NCBI GenBank assembly: GCA_017537495.1
Contig: JAFYKS010000467.1
Location: 1 to 11,285, forward strand
Direction of reading: 5' to 3'
Origin: Bacillota bacterium
GTDB lineage: Bacteria > Bacillota > Clostridia > Peptostreptococcales > Anaerovoracaceae
Length of the DNA: 11,285 nt
Part shown: positions 1 through 5,052 of the stretch, piece after piece
Layout: every line of letters begins with the position of its first letter
How positions within the stretch are numbered: position 1 is the stretch's first letter
Program-made: the position numbers and the translations under genes
Notes under the pieces: generated by a model
Databases searched by the model: none
What the model was told of the DNA's origin: nothing
Seen by the model: only the letters and a program-made list of their open reading frames with translations

Positions 1-216
1 ACAATGACAATTGGCGGAGATATGGTTGCTTCATGTTATCATATCGGCTCTCACGAGACTCTGAATGAAACATATGATAAGATTCTGAAATGGGCGGATG
101 AGCATGGATATGAATGCAGCGGAGAATCTATTGAACGATATGTTACAGACTATTGGACAATTCAGGATTCAGATGAATTTGTAACTGAGATTCTGATTAA
201 GGTTTCAAGAAAGTAA
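1..216 (+). CDS. C-terminal fragment of a regulator with a GyrI-like effector-binding domain
   Basis: The gene runs off the left edge: the frame is open from base 1, so the Met at 4-6 is probably internal. About 71 residues are visible. They look like the end of a GyrI-like/SHS2 ligand-binding domain as found in MerR-family (BmrR/BltR type) and some AraC-family (Rob type) regulators: a helix with a WADEHGYE segment, then SIERYVTDYW, then a closing strand with FVTEILIKV. Such domains often bind amphipathic or cationic small molecules through buried acidic and aromatic residues. The DNA-binding part is outside the window, so MerR versus AraC cannot be read directly, but the 20-base promoter spacer at 1312-1343 favours MerR. 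The stop is followed within 10 bases by the next start, so it is cotranscribed with the EutS and EutP genes. Inference: it senses choline or a related amine and activates the main operon. Confidence 0.72.
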   Translation, partial: TMTIGGDMVASCYHIGSHETLNETYDKILKWADEHGYECSGESIERYVTDYWTIQDSDEFVTEILIKVSRK

Positions 217-225
217 GGTGACACT

Positions 226-609
226 ATGGATATCAGAGATTTAATACCTGAAGATACAGAAGGCAGACTTAGAATAATACAGGAGACAGTACCGGGAAAA
301 CAGATATCTCTGGCACACATAATAGGTGGACCTAAACCGATTGTTTATAAGAAACTGGGACTTAATCCGGATATAGATTATAATAGCTCTGCAATTGGAA
401 TACTGAACATGACACCGCCGGAATCTGCTGTAATCGCAAGTGACATTGCTACTAAAGAAGGCGATATTTATCTTGGCTTTGTTGATAGATTCAGTGGATC
501 ACTGATCATAACAGGAATGCTTTCAGAAGTGGAAAATGCAATGCTGGAAATCATCCGTTATTTTAAGGATGATCTTGGATTTGCGTGTTGTCCTATTTCC
601 AGAAGGTAG
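226..609 (+). CDS. eutS: EutS/PduU/CutR-type circularly permuted BMC shell protein (copy 1)
   Basis: A 127-residue shell protein with one circularly permuted BMC domain. The EutS signature IIQETVPGKQISLAHII lies at about residues 17-33, and the core has AIGILNMTPPESAVIASD and LGFVDRFSGSLIITG. The family forms hexameric tiles in the shell facet, with the permuted N-terminal strands making a small beta-barrel over the pore. Compared with copy 2 at 8627 it has about ten extra N-terminal residues and a short insertion (NPDIDYNSS) before the core. The start follows AAGGTGA at 215-221, a spacing of 4, which overlaps the stop codon of the regulator fragment. A EutP-type gene follows after six bases, as with copy 2. 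The symbol denotes the family; the orthologue in choline loci has been called CutR. Confidence 0.93.
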   Translation: MDIRDLIPEDTEGRLRIIQETVPGKQISLAHIIGGPKPIVYKKLGLNPDIDYNSSAIGILNMTPPESAVIASDIATKEGDIYLGFVDRFSGSLIITGMLSEVENAMLEIIRYFKDDLGFACCPISRR

Positions 610-615
610 TTTCGG

Positions 616-1092
616 ATGCGAAAGATAATCTTTATTGGACGCAGCGAGGCTGGGAAAACTACGCTTACACAGGCAATGAAGGGTGAGAAAATCACGTATC
701 ATAAAACACAGTACGTTAATCATTTTGATGTAATAATAGATACACCGGGTGAGTATGCAGAAACAAAGAATCTGGGCGGTGCATTGGCTATGTATTCATT
801 CGAAGCTGATGTTGTGGGGCTGCTGCTGAGTGCTATTGAACCGTACTCACTGTATCCGCCGTGTGTAACGCCGATTGCCAACCGTGAAGTTGTAGGTATT
901 GTTACGAAAATAGATCATCCACTGGCTGATCCTGAGCAGGCTGCAGAATGGCTGAGACTGGCAGGATGTGAAAAGATATTCTACATCAGTTCCTATACAG
1001 GAGAAGGTGTTGCAGAACTGCTGGAACATCTCCGGGAAGATGGAGATATAATGCCTTGGGAAGAGGCTAAGGAACGCGACAACTCGTTGTAA
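616..1092 (+). CDS. eutP: EutP-type small GTPase (copy 1)
   Basis: A 158-residue Ras-like P-loop protein of the EutP/PduV family. Visible motifs are G1 GRSEAGKT (8-15), G3 DTPGEY (42-47), G4 TKID (97-100) and a G5-like SSYTGEG (125-131). All nucleotide-binding motifs look intact, unlike in copy 2. EutP/PduV proteins are associated with BMC loci, and PduV has been linked to positioning of Pdu microcompartments, but the molecular role is unsettled. The gene lies six bases after the EutS gene with AGAAGG at 601-606 as ribosome-binding site. It is the last gene of the regulator unit: a terminator begins 14 bases after the stop. Confidence 0.9.
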   Translation: MRKIIFIGRSEAGKTTLTQAMKGEKITYHKTQYVNHFDVIIDTPGEYAETKNLGGALAMYSFEADVVGLLLSAIEPYSLYPPCVTPIANREVVGIVTKIDHPLADPEQAAEWLRLAGCEKIFYISSYTGEGVAELLEHLREDGDIMPWEEAKERDNSL

Positions 1093-1105
1093 AATCATGA
1101 ATATT

Positions 1106-1134
1106 AAAGATTCCCTTTAAGGGGAATCTTTTTT
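1106..1134 (+). terminator. Rho-independent terminator after the EutP gene
   Basis: The arms AAAGATTCCC (1106-1115) and GGGAATCTTT (1122-1131) pair perfectly over ten bases around the six-base loop TTTAAG, and the T run continues to 1134. It follows the EutP stop by 14 bases and should end the regulator-EutS-EutP transcript. Confidence 0.9.
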
Positions 1135-1190
1135 GATGTGTTTTTATTGTATTTAGCGATAATTTATAACTAAATTGTGGTATTGTAATG

Positions 1191-1230
1191 ACGGGAGCAA
1201 CCTAGTAATTATAAGGTGCTCCCGTTTTTT
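1191..1230 (+). terminator. Second Rho-independent terminator
   Basis: The left arm ACGGGAGCA-A-CCT (1191-1203) pairs with AGGTGCTCCCGT (1214-1225), with one bulged A, around a loop of about ten bases, and is followed by T1226-1230. The stem is stronger and richer in GC than that of the first terminator. It lies upstream of the main promoter, so it probably blocks read-through from the left unit; an attenuator role would need a promoter between 1135 and 1190, and I see no convincing one. Confidence 0.82.
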
Positions 1231-1311
1231 AGTGTAAAATCAACGGTCTCGCAGTGTACGACCGCAAATTAGTACACCATGGAAATATTTAAAAAAAATA
1301 CCAATTGAGGT

Positions 1312-1343
1312 TTGACATTCCACTAAAGTGTATCTCGTATAAT
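1312..1343 (+). promoter_or_regulatory. Main cut operon promoter with a 20-base spacer (MerR-type geometry)
   Basis: The -35 TTGACA (1312-1317) and -10 TATAAT (1338-1343) are both perfect consensus, but are 20 bases apart instead of about 17. The spacer contains the dyad CACT-AA-AGTG (1321-1330) centred at 1325.5, slightly upstream of the spacer middle. Overlong spacers carrying an operator dyad are typical of promoters activated by MerR-family proteins, which untwist the DNA to realign the boxes. Predicted transcription start is about 1350, giving a leader of about 58 bases before the transporter start at 1408. Confidence 0.78.
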
Positions 1344-1348
1344 TTACT

Positions 1349-1363
1349 ATGACTAATAGTCAT
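1349..1363. promoter_or_regulatory. Perfect 15-base palindrome, candidate operator at the transcription start
   Basis: ATGACTA-A-TAGTCAT is a perfect inverted repeat of two 7-base arms around one base. It begins six bases after the -10 box and covers the predicted start site, where a dimeric repressor would block RNA polymerase. I do not recognise it as a known consensus, so the binding protein is unknown. Confidence 0.65.
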
Positions 1364-1407
1364 TTAAACGTCTTTATTTTATTTAATTAAGAGAGGAGAA
1401 AAGACTT

Positions 1408-2496
1408 ATGACAGAGAGAGCTATGAGCGCACCCGCAGGTGCACTGGAAGCAAAAAAAGCAATGGATAAGTCATACAGAATCAAGGGTATCTTCATCGCA
1501 CTGATGTCCGGTTTCCTGTATGGCGGTTACACAGCATTCATGACACAGGGTATGTCAACTGGTATCTGGGCCGACTACTACGGTGCTGCAAGTGGATTAT
1601 CTGCATTCGCAGTAGTTTACACACTGAGTGCTGTAGGGGCAGCAGTAAACGATATCTGCTCCGGCGTTTGGTCTATCATCTATGCGGCAATCATCGGAAG
1701 ATTGGGTGACTTCGCTAGATCTGTAAACACTAAACCTGGCAGAACTCTGATTCTGGCTGCTATCATCGGTGGTCCTCTGGCATCCACAGCTTACGTAGTA
1801 GGCTTACAGATGGCTGGTTCCATCATCATTCCAATCGCAGCACTGAACGCAGCGATCGGAGCAATTATCGGTAGAATGATCTATAAACAGAAATTATCCG
1901 GCGGCATGATGCTGGGTATCGTTATCTGTTTCGCAGCAGCTGTACTGATTGGATCCACTGGATTCGGCGGCGGCACTGGATTCGATGGTAAAACAATCAT
2001 TGGTATTCTGGCTGGTCTGTGTGCAGCTATCGGCTGGGGTATCGAAGGTGCTGTAGGCGGATATGCTTGCTGTATGGTTGATTATGAAGTAGCTATCGTA
2101 ATCCGTCAGATCACTTCCGGTATCGCAAACGGCGTTATCCTGGTAACTATCTTATCCCTGATCGGCGGAGACGGACTGGGTTCCGGTATTGCACTGGTAG
2201 GACAGGCGCTGACTGATGCACCTTCCATCTGGTTATTTGTAATCGCTGGTGTATTTGCATCCTTCTCATTCAAGTTCTGGTACAAAGGAGCTTCTATGTG
2301 CGGAGCAGCACTTGGTATGGGATGTAACGGTACATACGCATTCTGGGGACCTGTATGGTGTCTGGTAGTATGCGGACTGATCTTCGGCGTAGACGGATAT
2401 GCAATCCCATGGCAGGGTTGGGTAGGCGCAGTAGTTATGGTAGTTGGTATCGTAATTCTGGCACTGTCCCAGGACAAAGCATCAAAGGAGGCGTAA
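1408..2496 (+). CDS. DMT (EamA-like) superfamily membrane transporter
   Basis: A 362-residue, very hydrophobic protein with about ten membrane segments (roughly 27-45, 66-95 as one or two, 112-131, 135-154, 166-183, 195-220, 228-252, 271-291, 296-325, 335-355). It is rich in Gly/Ala/Ile, with a cytoplasmic-looking charged N-terminus. Size and two-half organisation fit the drug/metabolite transporter superfamily, which also contains the small multidrug-resistance proteins. As the first gene behind the regulated promoter of a choline operon it is a good candidate for choline uptake or trimethylamine export. The substrate is inferred from context only; I see no BCCT or ABC choline-transporter signatures. 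The start has AGAGGAG at 1392-1398. Codon use is strongly biased (mostly CTG for Leu), suggesting high expression. Confidence 0.8.
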   Translation: MTERAMSAPAGALEAKKAMDKSYRIKGIFIALMSGFLYGGYTAFMTQGMSTGIWADYYGAASGLSAFAVVYTLSAVGAAVNDICSGVWSIIYAAIIGRLGDFARSVNTKPGRTLILAAIIGGPLASTAYVVGLQMAGSIIIPIAALNAAIGAIIGRMIYKQKLSGGMMLGIVICFAAAVLIGSTGFGGGTGFDGKTIIGILAGLCAAIGWGIEGAVGGYACCMVDYEVAIVIRQITSGIANGVILVTILSLIGGDGLGSGIALVGQALTDAPSIWLFVIAGVFASFSFKFWYKGASMCGAALGMGCNGTYAFWGPVWCLVVCGLIFGVDGYAIPWQGWVGAVVMVVGIVILALSQDKASKEA

Positions 2497-2500
2497 TATA

Positions 2501-2761
2501 ATGAAACCTTTAAACTTTGCGATTTTAAAACTCTTTACAGACGGTAAAGAATACTGCAGAAAAGATGTTCAGGATGTTTTAAGAGCTGATTATGGTTCTT
2601 TTAAAGCATTCAAAGACCATCAGATGGACGAAGCTCTGATGACTGCTAAATCCAATGGACTGATTGAAGAAAGCAGACTGGACATGGTAGATGGCAAACT
2701 GGTTATCTATTACAGAGCTAACCAGGATGGTATTGATGCTATCAATAGCTATATCAAATAA
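2501..2761 (+). CDS. Small winged-helix-like protein of unknown function
   Basis: An 86-residue soluble protein. The pattern is helix (NFAILKLFTDGKEY), helix (CRKDVQDVLRADYG), a longer helix (DEALMTAKSNGLIEES), then two short strands (RLDMVDGKLVIYYRA) and a terminal helix. This resembles a winged-helix fold, in which the segment ending in NGLIEES would be the recognition helix and the following strands the wing. It starts four bases after the transporter stop, and its strong site AAAGGAGG (2485-2492) lies within the end of the transporter gene, so the two are translationally close. It could be a local regulator, but I recognise no named family, and without the usual cluster of basic residues a structural or protein-binding role is equally possible. 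Confidence 0.72.
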   Translation: MKPLNFAILKLFTDGKEYCRKDVQDVLRADYGSFKAFKDHQMDEALMTAKSNGLIEESRLDMVDGKLVIYYRANQDGIDAINSYIK

Positions 2762-2794
2762 AAACTAATCATCAATTTTTTAGTTGTCCTATTA

Positions 2795-2830
2795 TTTGCA
2801 AGGCGGCTATTTGATAGCCGCCCTTGCGAA
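2795..2830 (+). repeat. Strong intergenic hairpin directly upstream of the BMC-T gene
   Basis: TTTGCAAGGCGGCTAT (2795-2810) pairs with ATAGCCGCCCTTGCGAA (2814-2830): about 16 base pairs with one bulged C and one G-U pair around a three-base loop. It is followed by TAAAACTTTT rather than a true T tract, so it is a weak terminator at best. It ends 13 bases before the ribosome-binding site of the shell gene. A role as 5' stabiliser or processing site for the abundant shell-protein message, or as a partial terminator, is inferred. Confidence 0.8.
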
Positions 2831-2843
2831 TAAAACTTTTGAA

Positions 2844-2858
2844 AGGAGAAAGAAAATG
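2844..2858 (+). promoter_or_regulatory. Ribosome-binding site that fixes the BMC-T start
   Basis: AGGAG at 2844-2848 lies seven bases before the ATG at 2856-2858. An upstream in-frame ATG at 2784 would run through the hairpin and add 24 residues unlike any BMC protein, so 2856 is the start. Confidence 0.9.
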
Positions 2859-3485
2859 GCTAGATATTATGCAGATCAGGCTTTGGGCATGCTGGAAACA
2901 GTTGGTATGGTTCCTGCACTGGAAGCTTGTGACAAAATGCTGAAAGCAGCTGAAGTAGAACTGATTTCTTATGAAAACGTTGGTTCTACACTGGTAACAA
3001 TTTTCATTAAAGGTGATGTTGCTGCTGTTAAATCCGCAGTTAAAGCGGGAGCAGAAGCTGCAGAACCTATTGGTAAACTGACTGCTACAAAAGTAATTCC
3101 CAGACCTATCAAAGAAGTAGGCGATATCGTATCTATTTATGATGTTGATACACAGTGCGACCCTGAACTGGTTGAACCGGGACATGGACAGACTGCTGCA
3201 CTGGGAATCATCGAAACATTTGGTATCGTATTCTGTATCGAAGCTGCTGACGCGATGTGCAAGGCTGCTGATGTAGAATTAGTAGGTTTCGAAAATACTG
3301 CATCCGGTTACATCTCCGCACTGGTTTCCGGTGACGTAGGAGCATGCAAAACTGCAGTAGAAGCAGGTCTGAAAACTCTGAGAGATATGGGTAACGATGC
3401 TTACAGCTCTATCGTTATTCCTAGACCACATGAAGATCTGAAGAAGATCACTTGTCAGTACTCTCTGGACAAATTACTGCCATAA
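2856..3485 (+). CDS. Tandem-domain BMC shell protein (BMC-T)
   Basis: A 209-residue protein with two complete, non-permuted BMC domains. Domain 1 is at about residues 9-84 (ALGMLETVGMVPALEACDKM through KVIPRP); domain 2 is at about 115-191 (ALGIIETFGIVFCIEAADAM through IVIPRPH). A linker of about 30 residues joins them. Such proteins form pseudohexameric trimers in the facets. The loops that would line the central pore (YENVGSTL and FENTASGY) contain no cysteine, so a PduT-like iron-sulfur cluster at the pore is not expected. It is the only shell gene between the promoter and cutC, and the only canonical BMC domain in the window. Start chosen from the site at 2844-2848. The aldehyde dehydrogenase gene follows after 11 bases. 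Confidence 0.95.
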   Translation: MARYYADQALGMLETVGMVPALEACDKMLKAAEVELISYENVGSTLVTIFIKGDVAAVKSAVKAGAEAAEPIGKLTATKVIPRPIKEVGDIVSIYDVDTQCDPELVEPGHGQTAALGIIETFGIVFCIEAADAMCKAADVELVGFENTASGYISALVSGDVGACKTAVEAGLKTLRDMGNDAYSSIVIPRPHEDLKKITCQYSLDKLLP

Positions 3486-3496
3486 GAGGCTGAATA

Positions 3497-4981
3497 ATGA
3501 GAATCATAGATCATGATTTACTGTCCATCCAGGAAGCTCGAATTCTTGTAGAGAATGCTCATGAAGCCCAGAAAACTCTGGCAACATTCCCTCAGGAAAA
3601 ACTGGATGAAATCGTTGAATGTATGGCGGCTGCAATTGCACCACATGCAAAAGAGCTGGCGGTCATGTCCAGTGATGAGACTGACTATGGAAAATGGCAG
3701 GATAAGTACATAAAAAACAGATTTGCATGTGAATATGTTCCGGCAAATCTGAGAGGTATGCGCTGTGTAGGCATCATAGGCAAAGATGAAAAGAAAAAAA
3801 TCATGGATGTCGGTGTGCCGATGGGCGTTATCGTAAGTTTATGTCCGGCTACCAGTCCGGTTTCCACTTCCATTTATACCGCACTGGTGGCAGTAAAATC
3901 CGGAAATGCTGTTATCTTTTCACCTCATCCGAGAGCTAAAAAGGTAATTGCAAAAACACTGGATATTATGATCCAGGCCGCAGAAAGCTGTGGACTTCCG
4001 GAGGGAGCACTTTCATACCTGAGCACGGTTACACCGTCCGGTACGAAAGAACTCATGAATCACAAATCAACTTCACTGATTATAAATACCGGTGTTCCGG
4101 GAATGCTGGATGCTGCATACAGTTCCGGTAAGCCAGTAATTTACGGAGGCAACGGAAACGGACCGGCATTTATTGAAAGAACAGCTAATGTTCCGCAGGC
4201 AGTGCGCGATATTATTGCGAGTAAGACTTTTGACAATGGTGTTGTTGCAGCGGCAGAACAGTCCATCGTAGTGGACAGCTGTATTGCTAATAATGTTAGA
4301 GAAGAAATTGAAAAATGCGGCGGATACTTCATGAGTGAAGATGAGGCTGCAAGACTTGGTGGAATGTTCTATTTCCCTGATGGCACAGCAAATCCTGAAC
4401 TGGTAGGAAGAACTGCTGAAGAACTGGCCAAAATGGCAGGCTTTGCAGTACCGGCAGGAACTAGAGTGCTGATTTCACAGCAGAAGTATGTATCTGAAAA
4501 GAATCCATACTCCAGAGAAAAGCTGTGTCCGGTTCTCGCATATTATATCGAGGATGACTGGATGCATGCATGTGAAAAATGTATTGAATTACTGCTGTCA
4601 GAAAGAAACGGACATACACTGGTTATTCACTCCAATGATGAAGAAGTTATTGAGCAGTTTGCTCTGAAAAAACCTGTAGGCAGAATGCTGGTAAATACTC
4701 CTGCTGTATTCGGCAGTATGGGAGCAACGGCTAATCTATTCCCGGCTATGATTTTGGGAAGTGGATCTGCAGGGCAGGGTATTACTTCTGACAATGTATC
4801 TCCGATGAATCTTATCTATGTACGTAAAGTCGGATATGGAGTAAGAAGAATCGAAGATATTGGCATGGGTGTTCCTGAAGGGAACAATTTTGTACCGGTG
4901 AATAACACTTCCAGTAACAGTGAAGATATGCAGATGCTGCAGCAGCTGCTGGAACAGATTTTAAGAAACTTGTCCAGATAA
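3497..4981 (+). CDS. CoA-acylating aldehyde dehydrogenase homologue lacking the catalytic cysteine
   Basis: A 494-residue protein of the acylating acetaldehyde dehydrogenase group (EutE and the ALDH half of AdhE). Family landmarks are present: a Rossmann segment around 105-145 (VPMGVIVSLCPATSPVSTSI), GGNGNGPAFIE (217-227) and the active-site block KTFDNG (243-248). In active AdhE/EutE-like enzymes this block continues as V-I-C-A-S-E-Q, with Cys as nucleophile. Here it reads VVAAAEQ, so position 251 is Ala (GCA at 4247-4249). No frameshift is seen, so this looks like an intact but catalytically dead paralogue, perhaps structural or regulatory. After a polar linker (about 463-475) the last ~18 residues (MQMLQQLLEQILRNLSR) form an amphipathic helix like a BMC encapsulation peptide. 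Choline loci commonly carry more than one aldehyde dehydrogenase; the active one may lie beyond the window. Confidence 0.9.
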   Translation: MRIIDHDLLSIQEARILVENAHEAQKTLATFPQEKLDEIVECMAAAIAPHAKELAVMSSDETDYGKWQDKYIKNRFACEYVPANLRGMRCVGIIGKDEKKKIMDVGVPMGVIVSLCPATSPVSTSIYTALVAVKSGNAVIFSPHPRAKKVIAKTLDIMIQAAESCGLPEGALSYLSTVTPSGTKELMNHKSTSLIINTGVPGMLDAAYSSGKPVIYGGNGNGPAFIERTANVPQAVRDIIASKTFDNGVVAAAEQSIVVDSCIANNVREEIEKCGGYFMSEDEAARLGGMFYFPDGTANPELVGRTAEELAKMAGFAVPAGTRVLISQQKYVSEKNPYSREKLCPVLAYYIEDDWMHACEKCIELLLSERNGHTLVIHSNDEEVIEQFALKKPVGRMLVNTPAVFGSMGATANLFPAMILGSGSAGQGITSDNVSPMNLIYVRKVGYGVRRIEDIGMGVPEGNNFVPVNNTSSNSEDMQMLQQLLEQILRNLSR

Positions 4982-5035
4982 GTATGCAGTATATGTAAGA
5001 AATAATCCGTTATAGCTATAGAAATTAAGAAAGAA

Positions 5036-5052
5036 GAGAGGTAAGAAGTTTG
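5036..5052 (+). promoter_or_regulatory. Ribosome-binding site and TTG start of cutC
   Basis: GAGAGG (5036-5041) lies eight bases before TTG at 5050-5052. No in-frame ATG or GTG nearby keeps the N-terminal amphipathic helix, so TTG is the likely start. It is the only TTG start I assign in the window. Confidence 0.8.

Larger units (their letters stand above)
1093..1407. other. Non-coding control region between the two transcription units
   Basis: This 315-base gap has no convincing gene on either strand. It holds two hairpin-plus-T-tract terminators (1106-1134, 1191-1230), a spaced inverted repeat GTGTAC/GTACAC (1254-1277), a promoter (1312-1343) and a perfect 15-base palindrome (1349-1363), then the transporter ribosome-binding site AGAGGAG at about 1392-1398. 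The parts are annotated separately. I see no recognisable riboswitch or RNA gene here. Confidence 0.8.

Noticed and set aside
1093..1407. Riboswitch or CRISPR-like array in the long gap
   Set aside because: There are no repeated units with regular spacers and no recognisable aptamer core; the structure is explained by terminators, a promoter and operator-like dyads.
2763..2785. AACTAA/TTAGTT repeat after the winged-helix-like gene as a terminator
   Set aside because: The stem is only six AT pairs and the T run lies inside the loop, so it should not terminate transcription.
2784..2855. Upstream in-frame start that would extend the BMC-T protein by 24 residues
   Set aside because: The extension is encoded by the intergenic hairpin, has no BMC similarity, and the strong ribosome-binding site at 2844-2848 serves the ATG at 2856.
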